Below are positions 47,200-58,960 of a stretch of 64,000 nt of DNA, one piece after another. Each line of letters begins with the position of its first letter. Positions within the stretch are counted from its first letter, which is position 1. The DNA comes from Malania oleifera (taxonomy: Eukaryota > Streptophyta > Magnoliopsida > Santalales > Ximeniaceae): positions 55,938,093-56,002,092 of the forward strand of contig NC_080426.1 in NCBI RefSeq assembly GCF_029873635.1, read 5' to 3'. Below the pieces are notes generated by a model, which was not told the DNA's origin, searched no databases, and worked only from the letters and a program-made list of their open reading frames with translations. A program made the translations under genes and the position numbers.

Positions 47200-49600
47200 A
47201 TATCTAAAGGATACATACCACTATTCAAAGAGCTGTTTTCAAAATTCATACTCTCCTAGACGCTCTTTGTGCATACTTGGACATCATTACTAAGTACGAA
47301 AACATTTTCGAAAATGTCCACTCATATTAAATACTCTTATGAACTTAATAGAAATTCAACTGTTAAAAGTATTTATTCCTTACTTCTCTCACAAGCTCTC
47401 AATTCATAAAATCAGATCCTTTAGAGCTTCATATACTTAGAGATGTGTTAAATGGCTAAAATTATTTGCACTAGTTTTCAAATCTAGATTATGAAATGAA
47501 ATTTGAAAGAAACCTATGCATGATGAGCTAAATTTAAAATTCATTCAAACTTATGCCTCTCACACGTATTGAAATATTATAAGAAAAGAGGCAAACATAG
47601 GCTTATCACACTTAAACGAATATACGTTGTGAATTTTTGGTCAAAATATGCCTAAAGCATTCACACCAAGATTAAACCATTGAAAATCTTTAACCCTTGG
47701 CTAAAGAAAGTAGAAATTGAAGAAGGCATTAAATGAGTTAAGTGCATAACTCAGGGGGAGTTTTTACCTTCATATCTATATAAATGAAAATGCTCTCATA
47801 TTCTTATATTATTTGTGTCTTTGTGCCTTAATGAATAACTGCACTGTACTAAACGCAAAACTATCTACTGTTGTTTATTGTTCATATTATATCTTGATGG
47901 ATAGTGATTTGTGACTATTTAGTTTGTGAACTGTTATTGAATATATTGTTTGATAATACTAGATTGCATGGAACGCCATCCGCAAGGCTGTTGTAGAAAT
48001 TTATTTACTTGCATGCTTGTATGGAACACCAACTGCATGGCTAATGCAGTATGTTGTGTATTGCATGTTGGTAGTAAATATAGGTTCTCGCATGCTCAAA
48101 ATACTATTTTGAATTGATTGCTTGAATCTATTAGGTTTTGGTGCATGAAAATTTGGGAAATGTCCGATTTACAGACGGCATGCTGCCGAAATTTCGATAG
48201 GATTTTTCCCAAACCAAAACCTTGTGTTAAAGATGAATATGATGAAATTAACTTTAAAATATTTTTGAAAGGATGAGTGAAAACTCAAATAGATAATTAA
48301 TCTTCATCCTAGCATAATCATCAATTGTTTAGAAAGGCTTAGATCCATCCCTATAGGAAGCGAATAAATGATCCATTTGCATCACTTTCATTTATTAAAT
48401 ATCGAGGCTCTTGAGAATATCCAAAACATTATATCTAGTGCTTAAAGGCTAATGTTTTGATATGAAATGTTCTTGGGTCATGAACTACATAACATGCCTT
48501 AATATATATATTCTTTGATGCATCTATGGTCTATAGGGACAACTATACTGATAGGGGTAAATTGAGTTGATTAATATTCAGTATAGTTATGTTAAAGCGT
48601 CAAAATGGATGGCTTATACTACTGAGCATAATGAAATTAATCTTTGATTAGTATAAGTAATTAAAGAATCTAAGCACATATTCAAATTGATAAGGGGAGC
48701 ATCTAAAATTAAATTACTACCTTGTTTTGCTTACCCATATGTTTAGCTTAGATCTTGAATGAATTCATTGTGGCATGTACTTAAATGAAAAGTTTTTGTT
48801 GAAAATCATAATTTGAAGCATATTTATATTGCCACAGTTGTTTGTGTTTGCCATATGATCCTTGTTTTGAATTTTCTATATTCTTAGGATTTACATAGTT
48901 GTATTTTTCTGGTCATATTTTATTCTGTGCTCAAATGCCTACCAGAAAAATTGTGCTTGCTTGCATGATCTTTATATTTCTTTTGGCAAGCAACCCCCAA
49001 TACTTTAAGCTAAAATCATAAGGGGGATATATATTTTTTATATATACATATATTTTTTAATTGCATAATTGGTACAACAACTTCACATAAAAATGCATGC
49101 GAACTAGTTAGTCTGTTTTATGCTCAAACCTTCTTTTTGGTATCATATGTCGTGTGCTTTTAACTCAAATTTTTCACGGGTCTTATGATATGTTTCAATT
49201 GCTATGGTTTGTGTATATTTCTAGTCTAATCATGTTTGCTATGTCATTTGAACCCTTCAATGACCAGTTATAGAGTTTGTGTGTTTCATTGCTAAACTTG
49301 TCAAAGCTTTATACTTCATGAATTCGTTTGTGACATGGAAATACATAACTATCATATCTCTTGCATGTTAATAGTTATATTTATATTTTGATCATACTGG
49401 AACTGTTTGAGTAATGGTGGATAAACTACTAGGATTTATACAACTTAAACAGGTCATTATTTATACAGGATCTATGTTGGAAAGTCCCATTTTCAAATGG
49501 CACTCTACTGAAATTTTTTTTCAAAAACTTTCCAAACTTATTGTGTATAACAATGCTTATTACCCATTGTTGTTGCCTTGAACTATCATTCTTATGACCT
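47200..49600 (+). other. Non-coding 3' region of the SIRE-like element
   Basis: No long frame on either strand. Two similar roughly 60-base modules (about 48153-48212 and 49470-49527) share the order GGGAAA, CGGCATGCTGCCGAAATTT or a decayed form, TTTTCCCAAAC, and could each fold back on themselves. Confidence 0.45.
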
Positions 49601-49778
49601 TTTTTTTTGTTGCCAAAAAGGGGAGATGTAGGGGCAAAATTTGGGTTAACCTATTGAATTGAACTTAAATGAAAAACAATTTGCATTGATATACATTATG
49701 CATATTGTTAGGGGGAGTCTTCCAAGGCTGTACCCACTTTTTGCATAGTATATTTGTCATCATTAAAAAGGAGGAGAT

Positions 49779-51847
49779 TGTTGACCTTATAGGTCACACT
49801 CAGTTTTGATAATGACAAATACTCTTGGTATTGATGACTTTCGAGTTTGTGTGCAGGTATATAATTAGAAGATCATAGTGGTGGCACATGGCAACTTGAA
49901 GAAATTGAAGACCTAGAATGTTTATTAATTGTTGTAATGTCATTGGGTCTGTGATAGTAATTAGGATATTGGTCTGTAATAATCTCTGCATGTCATGCAT
50001 GTAGGTTTGTAAGCTTATAAATGCCATAAACTGACCATAGAGACTGAACGCCAGATTTTTGGGACTATCTCAAAACTGCCCTTGAAAAGACCCTAGTGAG
50101 ACTCTAGGTCCTAACACCCACACACATAGCATATAATTTATATGAGTGTTAAATCTGTGCTTAAATTGAATATTTTTAAGCAACTTGAGAGAGCTCGGGC
50201 GACTGAACCCTTGGAGTACAAAACTCCTCGGGTGCCCGAACTGTTGAGAAGTCAATAGTTTGACCAGACTTCGGGCGACCGAACCTAAAATGACCTTATC
50301 ATCCTGGGGCGACTGAACCTTTAGGAGGGCATTTTTCACCAACTCGAGCGACCAACCATTTTAGTTCAAAAAGGACCCTGGGAGACCGAACACATGGATT
50401 CGGGCTACTGAATATTTGAATGGGCACCCGAAGTTACGTAGCTTGGCTACTGACTTTGATTCGGGCTGCCGAACTTCTATCTGGGCGACCGAACTGTTTA
50501 AAAACGCTTTTTTAATTGAGTCTATTCGGGCACCCGAACTTCTCGAGTTAAATTAATTTTTACCGAGGTTATAATTAAGTAAATAGGGTTAATTTTTGCT
50601 AAACTTTTTTAAAAAATTTAAGAATACCCTATGTGTCCCCCAACGGTCATAATTTGCCCATTCTCCATATATAAGGGTTCATTTGCAAAAATTAGTGGTG
50701 ATTAACAAATAGGATTAGCCAAAGATTCTCTCAAATTTCATAAACCCTATTTGTTCATTCCAACCCCATAACACTCAAACGCCTTCATTCCCTTGAGAAA
50801 TCTTACTTTGTGAGTGTTTATTTATTGCTTAGTATTGGTCATACTCCCATTGCTTTACTCGGTTGATTGATATTGATTTTGGGGAGTTAAGCAAGGCTTT
50901 TCCACATATTTCATTTAATAAATCTTGTGTTGGGAAAAGCCTAGTAGCTTAAGGATCTTTGCATTGTCATTGCAAAGATTCCTATAGCTTGGATTTTTGT
51001 TGTGTAAATATTTTTAAACAAGCAAACTATTTTCAAACTAGTATTGTGCTTATCTCATTGAGGAAAATCTTTTTGAACTAGTTTGATTATTTGATTTGTA
51101 TACTTGGAATATTGATGTGCTATTGCAATAGTTTTGATTCCAAGATACTGCTTGTTGTGAACACTCTTGAGCATATTAGCGATCATATCCTGTTGAGTGT
51201 AGCTTGCACAAAAATACACATCACTGAGCTTACATTTCCTACATTGTTGATGTGTATGTGGTTGATTAATTATACGGTGCGTAATTGGGTACATATCTGC
51301 TTTACATGAAAGCATAATCATTGTACCAGTTGATTGTAATACACATATATTGTATTTCCAGGCACGGGCCTGAAGAGGGAGACTAGCCTTGGAATAGTCC
51401 TGGATTGGCTTAGACCCGATTAGGAAAGCTAGGTGCGTCATCTTGTTAAGGCGTGTAGGTTGAGGTCATCCCCACTAATTGACCTGGTTAAGGTTGAGGT
51501 CAGTCCTGTGCTAATTGACCTGGTTATATTAGGTGTCGCTTCACCCGTTAAGTGAGCCATTAGTGGAATCCTCGAGCTTGCGAGCTAGAAGCGGGGACGT
51601 AGGCACAGTTGGCCGAACCCCAATAACAGATCGTGTGCCTTATTTATATTTCTACTCTTTATATTTATCGCACATGTATGTTATGATCGGTAAATGTTGC
51701 GCATGATTTTAATTTCCGCACGTTATATCTATCTGCGCATTTGGAACTGCATAGACAAACCCTAGGTTGTGAATGTACTACTGCTAGATTAGTTTAACCT
51801 AGGCGATAAATTTTTAAATTCCAATTCACCCCCCTCTTGGGAATACA
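49779..51847 (+). repeat. 3' LTR of the SIRE-like element (2.07 kb)
   Basis: Starts TGTTGACCTTATAGG directly after a polypurine tract and ends near GGGAATACA. Between 50195 and 50541 it holds about eleven degenerate copies of TCGGGCGACCGAAC, upstream of a CCATATATAAGG TATA-like word at about 50665-50676. Confidence 0.8.
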
Positions 51848-53795
51848 CCAAAGCTAACATGCTGAATATCTTCTGGTAGAGAATTAATATAAACCTGCCT
51901 AAGGTTTTCATCATTAAGACCGCCGAGAAGATAATATCGTCTAGACATTCTTTGATAGTGAAAATCAAGATCTTTTCTTTTTAACGAGCAACAACGCATC
52001 TCAAAGTATTCTTGTCTAACTTCATTAGCATGAGCATCAGGGTCTCCAATGAATTCTTGATAAAAAGTTCCAAGGGCATGAGAGGGAGATTGTGATATGA
52101 TGAACTGTAATTGTCTGTAATCACCATGACTTTGAAACCAATCTCTTAACGTTCCAGTGAATCTAAAAATGAATTCAATAAGAACTATATCAAGATTGTT
52201 GCCCGGCTCAAGATTGTTGCCCGGTTTAGAGAGCTGGAGATCAATCCAAGCACCAAATTCTCCAATTGTCTCTTTATTTTGTGGGTGAGAGTCCTTCAAA
52301 TGAGAACCAGGAACCATTTGTGGAATTATGTGGAACAAATTGCTTTGGGGCTGAGTCAGCTGTAGCTGAATCAAATTCAATGGGTTCTTGTACAATGGGA
52401 GTTGTAGTATCAGTTTGCTCATTAAGTTGCCAGTTGTTCAAATTGTCGGAGAAGCTGATAATGGTTTGTTTGGGATTTAGAGAAGGATATCATCAATATA
52501 TATCAGAGTACTGTGCAGGATAGGATTAAAAATCCTAGTCATCGCTTTCTGAAATAGTGATGGAGCAATTTTCAAGTTGAAGGGCAAAACAATCCATTGA
52601 AACTATTCATTCGGGATGCAGAAGGCAGTTTTGTATCTACTATCTGGATGGATTCCAAGTTGCCAAAAGGCTCATTTGAGATCAAACTTGGAAAATATCA
52701 TTGCCTGAGCAAGATGAACGAAATGTGTCCTAACTTTTGGAATAGGGAATTGATCATCTCTAATGAATGTATTAAGAGGCTTGTAATCAATGAATAGTTT
52801 TTTCTTTCCTCTGATTTTCTTTTATCTTTTCTCAACATAAAATGCTTGGCATGCCCAAGAAGAGCTGGTTGGTTAACCTTATTCTATAGTCAGATGCCAG
52901 TGACCATTATTGGGGTGCCTTACTGCTTAAAGAAAAGGACAATAAAAAATCCTATTGTGGACATGCCAGCGGAGAATTCAAAGATTCCTAGAAACATTAT
53001 CACATTGTTTTTAAAGAAATTCTTGCGGTGAAAAACGGGATTCAGAAATTTGACTTTTATGTCAGATTAAAGCACTTCACGATTGAAATGAACAATTCAT
53101 CTTTCCCCAGAATGCTTGATTTCAAGAATAAGATTCTCCCTGATCCATAGATCCTTAGATTGAAAAATTGGTTTTCCAGATATGATTTCTTTGTGAAACA
53201 TATAAAAAGTGGTCACAATGTTCTTGCCAATATGCTTTCTTGCCCTCGGAAAACTTCTTTTCTAATCTCAAAACACCAGGCCATTCCTTTGATCCTTATG
53301 GCCTCCTCCTCCTCCTCCACAGATATCCTTCACCTTAGTGCCTCCACTCAAATGACCTTCCCTCCTGAATTTCTTTCACAAAGTTTGAACATAGCCCAAC
53401 TGAAATCTTTTGCTATGACCCACTTCCGATCTTATGCTGACAAGATTAGACATAACCTCACCTTTCCTTCTTATCCTTTCCTAAACCCATATATCATATA
53501 CTAATGTTATATGGTATATATGGTATATTTATGTTTTGCAGGTCCATGTCGTATTCATACCACTATAAGAAGTTTACGCACACCTCCATAATCCAGCTAA
53601 TCATGATTCCCTGCTCTGTACTTTCTTACAATGGTTTGACCCCCTTCTCACCTAGAGAAAGAAGTTAACCACTCTCATGAGAAACCACAATGTTTGGAAG
53701 CTTGACCCACAGCTTGCATAAACCATCCACAATGTCTTCATCCTGCACAGACCGTATTTCTAAAACTCCAACGAGAATCTCCTTTGGTCACAAAA
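51848..53795. mobile_element. Endogenous pararetrovirus (Caulimoviridae) fossil, rearranged
   Basis: Minus strand about 52420-51850: coat-protein-like region (EYFEMRCCSLKRKDLDFHYQ; YYLLGGLNDENLRQVYINSL). Minus strand about 52830-52440: RT with IDYKPLN, FSKFDLK, IHPDSRYKTAFCIPN and YIDDILL. Plus strand about 52850-53500: RNase H and downstream part (DASDHYWGAVLLKEKDNK; WFSRYDFFVKHIKSGHN), with further polyprotein-like sequence to about 53795. The parts lie on opposite strands and out of viral order, so at least one inversion has occurred. Around ten breaks. An old fossil, closest in style to florendovirus-like plant copies. Confidence 0.8.
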
Positions 53796-53959
53796 TCAGA
53801 CATATATATATATATACCCATCATATTATTTACTTAATTAACTCAATTAAATAATATTTAATTAATTAATAATTATTATTTTTTTGAGTTCCTACATGTC
53901 TATCCCCTTATGCCTATCATCATTGGTTTCCAAATATCTGAATACATGTAGTCACTTAT

Positions 53960-55342
53960 ATGCTTTAACTGCATATGTCACAGGTTACTTGACTCAGATT
54001 CAACAGTTGCAACTCCACCTACGACCGTAACACCTTGCAATGCATAGATATATCCCGCTACTTTTTCTCTTTGCATCCCTATCAAGTCACCTTCACACAC
54101 TTTCATTTCTCCACATTTAGACTCGTAACAATATCCATCACGGTCTAATGTTCCCAATGAAATACCATTCTTCTTTAGACCTGATTCATGCTTTATATCA
54201 CCTATGGTTCTTACAACACCATTATACATTTTGATTTTAACATTTCTAATAACAAACATTTTGCATGAAATATCATTTTTCCATCAAAATACAACCAATA
54301 TAAACTGACCTGTAGATGTCAAACCATTTTCTAGGATAAAAGCATCTAGTATATAAGATCCAAGAATCACTTGTGAGGCACTCCGAACCCGATGAAACAC
54401 GTAGCATATCTCTATCACTACATTCTGAGTCTTCCTCCACTACACTTGCATATTTTGACAAATCCTTAGACATATATCAGCATTCCCATTTTCGCCAAAC
54501 TAATGCCGAAGAACTCTCATTCATGACGAGATACAACACGTCCGTAGCCAATCAAAAAACGAATGATTGCTCCCATTTCATTCCAAGTCATTGCATCCAT
54601 ACTATTCGTTTGAATTCTATATAAACCTTTCACCAAACCTTGTTGCACTAAGAGATCCTTCAATTCAGAGGTCATACGATATGCTCTGATACCAATTGTT
54701 GTGAAAATAGGGCATCTTCCAACAATACACAGCGGAATAATGATATTGTTGTAAAAAGATCAATCGTACACTTGCATACAATGTAAATGGTGAATTTAGA
54801 ATATATCCACAACCCCAGCAATATAAAGAAATTAATAATAAAGGCAACCACACCAGGAATTACATGATTTGGCAAAGCCTACATCCACGGGAGCAATCGG
54901 TAAGATATTTCACTATGAAGATCAAAGATTACACACTACAATGATCTTCTCTCCTTCTTTTACCCTTTCTCACTCTCTTACTTGTCAAAATACACTAGAA
55001 GAACATATATAACAAGCCCTCAGAGGCTTCCTTCCGAATCCCCAACCGTTGCAACGTTTACATTCAAAATTCAAATATTTTCTCGCAGCCCAAAAGCACT
55101 CGTCAACGAGAACATGACACTCATCGACGAGATAAAGAAGACCACTCGTCGACTAGTCTATCCACTCGTCGATGAGTCTTTAAACTCTGAGATTTTATAG
55201 CTCTCGGTATCTCCTCATCAACGAGCACAGAGTACTCGTCGATGAGTCTTTGCTGCTGCCCTGCACCAAGAACACATCCATATGTTTTTCTCCCTTTTGT
55301 TTATAAACTCTCGAAGTATAAGAGCCACACCATAAACAACAT
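53960..55342 (-). mobile_element. Ty1/copia fossil, Tork-like: 5' LTR, leader, gag part
   Basis: The minus strand begins with an LTR at 55342-54697 (TGTTGTTTATGG ... TTTTCACAACA), followed after two bases by a primer-binding site TGGTATCAGAGC (54694-54683) complementary to initiator tRNA-Met. The gag start comes next, then the pre-integrase block about 54259-53978 (LKKNGISLGTLDRDGYCYES; GDLIGMQREKVAGYIYAL). Everything past that is missing. Broken. The LTR carries six copies of a 12-bp palindrome close to CTCGTCGACGAG. Confidence 0.85.
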
Positions 55343-55639
55343 CTTTACACAATAAGAAAAAAAAAGGTGACACGAGTTTGTGTGTATATATTAAAAAGAA
55401 TGAAAAATAAATATATACACTTGTATAAACATGTTCATAATTTAATTTTGTTTGGCAGCCAAACCTCATAAACATGGACACCACATAAAGTATAACCTAT
55501 TCTAATTTTCAATGACTTTAAAAAAAAATTGAGATCAAAATTCAGAGAGTAGATCAAAATATTATAAGATGTTCGTGCGATCAAAATGGGCCCAATAAAT
55601 AGTAGCAATAATTGGGCCCAAGAAGATTACAAAAATAGT

Positions 55640-55985
55640 CGGAAAAGTATGTAAACCCCCTCGTGGTTCAATCCAAAATTTAAAAGTTACCCTATAGTTT
55701 TATTATGATCATTAAACCCTTTTGATTTCAAAACAATGCAAAGTTATACACTATCAACTCATGTTTAATTAAATGTGATAAAATACTAAAATGTCCTATG
55801 TAATCGGCGTAATGAATAGATGAGAGCAATAAAGATCATTCAATATAGAGATATTTTTTTTAATAGTATTATAACTTTTCATTATTTTAAAAATAAGATG
55901 AGTGCTTATTGATCAAAATAAAATCACAAGGTGGTTTTTTGATTTTGAATTAATCATAAGGAGGTTTTATGTAATTTTTCGCAAT
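55640..55985 (+). mobile_element. Putative miniature inverted-repeat element
   Basis: About 340 bp with imperfect inverted ends: AAAAGTATGTAAACCCCCTC on the left, and the complement of the right end AAAAATTACATAAAACCTCC. No coding capacity. The target duplication was not found, so the family is open. Confidence 0.45.
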
Positions 55986-56469
55986 TTAGATTCATATTCA
56001 AAGTTACGAAACCTCAAAACATGATGCTCCTGAACAACAAGGGATCACATTCCAAGAATGATAGCCGTAGTTAATGCACAAGCAATAAATTAATAGACAA
56101 ATCAATAGTCAAAGCACATAAAAAAAAGCATAAATAATTCTTCTTCTTCTTCTTTTTTCAAAATACGAAACTTAGAAACTCAAAGCGGATAGAGCATGAT
56201 GCTCATGAGAGAATTGCTCCAAAATATAATTAGGATGAAACAATTTATATTTGAATTTCTTCCAAGCCATGTTCTCTCTCTCTCTCTCTCTAGTCAAATC
56301 TTCAAAATATTCTCATTTCGGATAGGAAATAATAGCTATATAGATATTTTCCACCAAAATCAAGTATATTCATTGAAATGATCCAACCGAACCAAAATTC
56401 AAATTTAACTAGCATATCTCATATAAAGAATGAAGTAGGAATTAAAATAATTCAAATTTCGATGTGTAA
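55986..56469. other. Spacer, no gene recognised
   Basis: AT-rich with (CTT)n and (CT)n stretches near 56139-56155 and 56273-56291. No coding match. Confidence 0.5.
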
Positions 56470-57212
56470 ATGATATGAACCCACAAGCTCCAATTGCACA
56501 CGATGATCTGCACGTGCCAAGCGGACCCATCACAAGAGCTAGAGCCAAGAAGGTCAAGGAGGTTATGCAAGGACTAATTGAGAAATTGTTTGAGTAAGAG
56601 TCAATGAGGAACATGGACACTAAAGAAAAAAAGTTTCTTGAAGAGTCTAAGATACTAAATTATCTAAAGGCGTGTGAAGCTGGAACCTTAAGTTAATAAG
56701 GGCTGTTTGGGGAATTTTTATGGATTAAATAGTGGGTCAATTGTGTCGATTAAGCATGACATGTGACTCGCACATGTTTCATTAAATGACACATGACATG
56801 TGACTTGCACATGTTTCATTAAATGACATGGCATGCTTAAGGTTATGTGGGATTATTTTATTGGCTAGATTGATGCCATAACTTATTTTTATTAGCCGAA
56901 CTGATGTCATGGGTTTCTTTTATTTTCTATAAGTAGTCAACTCTCTATTGTATTAAAGGATGATTATTTTTGCTAAATACAATTATAATAGAGGTTTATT
57001 TCTCTTCAAGTTCTTCATTGAACTTTCACCGAACTTATCAAAGGTACTACCTTTGTGGCGTTCGTCCCATTAATTTGATATTCTTGGTTGTGCTTCACGT
57101 CAAGCAATAGGTCAAGGATCCACTGCCATGTTGAATCTTATTTTGGGTTTGGGGTTTTGATAAATCTGATTTGGGGTCTCCAGACATTCATTCTTAGGGT
57201 TCCGTATCAGTA
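56470..57212 (+). mobile_element. Ty3/gypsy fossil: polyprotein C-terminus and probable 3' LTR
   Basis: The plus strand at 56475-56590 encodes PSGPITRARAKKVKEVMQGL, the characteristic C-terminal end of a class of plant gypsy polyproteins. About 500 bases follow that look like a 3' LTR, ending near GGGTTCCGTATCAG. The putative LTR has a roughly 34-bp tandem repeat (GACATGTGACTCGCACATGT units, about 56757-56828). The rest of the element is absent. Confidence 0.65.
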
Positions 57213-58308
57213 AATATAACATTTTCTAAAATTTCAAACTACATAACCAAAACATGCATCTATATAGATTTCTACATATTCATAATTGTGTCTACTCTCC
57301 AATAGATGCATTAACAATATCTATACGGAGTTTAAAAATTCATAACTATATCCACAAAGAGCATCCAACTGATGGGTAATATCGTCTATAGAGAGCATTC
57401 AACTTAACAACGCTTATAAAGAGAGTTGTAGATTCATAACTAGTGTCTATAGGTCCAACACAGGGATTAAGCCAACTTAATTTCTTAAATAAATAATATG
57501 TAATTTACTTTACTTGCAAACTCAATTCTCATTGGTACACATTCATAAGCCAAAGTATAATACAGTGTTTTGGAAATCATTATAACAAACTCACTTAAAT
57601 AGCACAAACACACAAGGTATTTCAACATATCCCATCCTCAAATAATTTTAGGTTAAATTTGATTTACAAATAATGTGATGACTTGCACACAAATATATGC
57701 TATTACTTTTTGAGTGGGTGACATAGAGAAGGAATTGTTCCTAAATTTTAATGGATATGTTTGTTCCCATCTAGTAGTAGTGAATTTGAAACAAACTAGA
57801 GCCAATTTGGTTTTGATTGCAATCAATTGCTCATGAGAGAGAGAGAGAGAGAGAGAGAGTTATGTTGGGCTGGCAGAATGCATAGACCAAGAACAAATTG
57901 ACAATGTTATTTTTGACTACGGAGTCAGCATGGATTAAAATAGAATGATAGTAATAAAAATATAATAGCTCACCAAAGGAGTGTTTCAAATTATCATACA
58001 AATTTTTTTTATTGATCCACAGCATGAGATAAGTGATGGTCTATTGCCAAATCTAAGCATGAAAATCTCTATCCTTATCCTATGTCACTTAATGGAAATA
58101 ATATAAACTTCTGCATAGATGATTTTGTGTGTAAAATATCATTTTCTTACATAATTTTTATTTTATTTTATAAACCGAACATGACCTTAGCCATCAATTA
58201 TAAAGCATGAAGCGATAACTGTTTGAATTAATGGACAAAGACTAGTAAATTCAGGCGTTTTATTTGTATTTTCACACACTGCAATGAACCATAGTCGTCA
58301 ACTTTCAA
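57213..58308. other. Spacer downstream of the lipid-transfer gene
   Basis: AT-rich. A (GA)n run lies at about 57836-57860. No gene recognised on either strand. The last few hundred bases are 3' flank of the lipid-transfer protein gene. Confidence 0.5.
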
Positions 58309-58390
58309 TTACAGTTCGCCAACCGCAGCCCTGCATGACAAAGGAATGTTTAGTGTATTCCCCCACACGTTGAGAGAGAGAGAGAGAGAG

Positions 58391-58762
58391 TTACTTAGAA
58401 CAGTCTGTGTTCTTGTTAATAGGAGGTAGAGTAATCTCCACCCCACATTTTTTAGAAAGAAGCGGGATGCGTGAGGGACTGTAAGATCCAGCATGAGACA
58501 ATGCCTGCTTTATGCACTGGCAAACGGCTTCAGTGTCTTGTTTGCTTTTTGTCTTGCCGCTTATCTCCTTCACACCCGAGCAACAGGACCCCGATGGCTG
58601 GCCACCCCCTAGCATGCTGCCTTTCAGGAATGCCAGGCACGGGGTCAGCTCCACGACCACACTCGAGCACGATGGTGCGCTCATGGTAACTGACCTCGAA
58701 AGCAGCATGAGCATGGCCACAAAGCCCACCATGCCACCCATGGCTTTGCTGCTCGATCTCAA
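58391..58762 (-). CDS. Non-specific lipid-transfer protein, type 1-like, secreted
   Basis: Small extracellular protein of the 8-cysteine family, which binds lipids in a hydrophobic tunnel and is linked to cuticle deposition or defence. 123 aa. Residues 1 to about 29 form a hydrophobic signal peptide ending near VTMSA, and the mature part begins just before the first Cys. The order C-x9-C-x17-CC-x19-C-x-C-x22-C-x14-C fits type 1 except that the second spacing is longer than the usual 12-14, from a Gly-rich GSMLGGGQPSGS stretch. The ORF ends ...NTDCSK. Type 1 genes often have an intron at this point: a possible donor GTAACT overlaps the stop, and an acceptor at 58331 would give the alternative tail AAVGEL with its stop at 58309. 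That intron would be only 64 bp. It is the only complete host gene between CLPP5 and ATG6. Confidence 0.85.
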   Translation of the reverse strand: MRSSSKAMGGMVGFVAMLMLLSRSVTMSAPSCSSVVVELTPCLAFLKGSMLGGGQPSGSCCSGVKEISGKTKSKQDTEAVCQCIKQALSHAGSYSPSRIPLLSKKCGVEITLPPINKNTDCSK

Positions 58763-58960
58763 AATTCAAACTTCGAACTGTTTATATTCTAAACCTGGAA
58801 GTAGAATGGTTGATAATTGTGAAGTGACTAATAAATAGTACATATAGAGCAGCAGCTGGCCACAGCCATGACCACGCAGGTGCTTGTTTAGTCCCGTTTC
58901 TCTTTGTGCTGCTATCATGCATGCAAGGGTCGTGAGTTTGCTGCGTCTATAATTCATACG
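58763..58960 (-). promoter_or_regulatory. Putative promoter of the lipid-transfer protein gene
   Basis: Reading toward the gene, CTCTATATGTACTATTTATT at about 58850-58831 gives TATA-like words some 70-90 bases before the ATG, a normal plant spacing. No experimental start is implied. Confidence 0.4.

Larger units (their letters stand above)
46480..51847 (+). mobile_element. Ty1/copia fossil, SIRE (Maximus)-like, with 3' LTR
   Basis: The plus strand at about 46490-46640 holds a gag knuckle-like C-x2-C-x4-H block (CLHCKRNGHTKH) followed by MIWLIMKANPVGLKEKW, as in SIRE-lineage gag. Most of pol is gone. A long non-coding 3' region typical of SIRE follows, with TTTTGTTGCCAAAAAGGGGA at about 49605, then a polypurine tract (AAAAAGGAGGAGAT) and the 3' LTR at 49779-51847 (TGTTGACCTT ... 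CACCCCCCTCTTGGGAATACA in two stretches). The 5' LTR is absent. Heavily deleted; dead. Confidence 0.7.

Noticed and set aside
50195-50541. CRISPR-like regularly spaced repeats
   Set aside because: Units are short, degenerate and irregularly spaced, sit in a plant LTR, and have no cas genes nearby.
52266-52523. 85-codon plus-strand frame
   Set aside because: Antisense of the pararetrovirus coat-protein-like region.
56405-56620. Minus-strand frame with a Cys/Ser-rich stretch
   Set aside because: It is the antisense of the gypsy polyprotein C-terminus on the plus strand.
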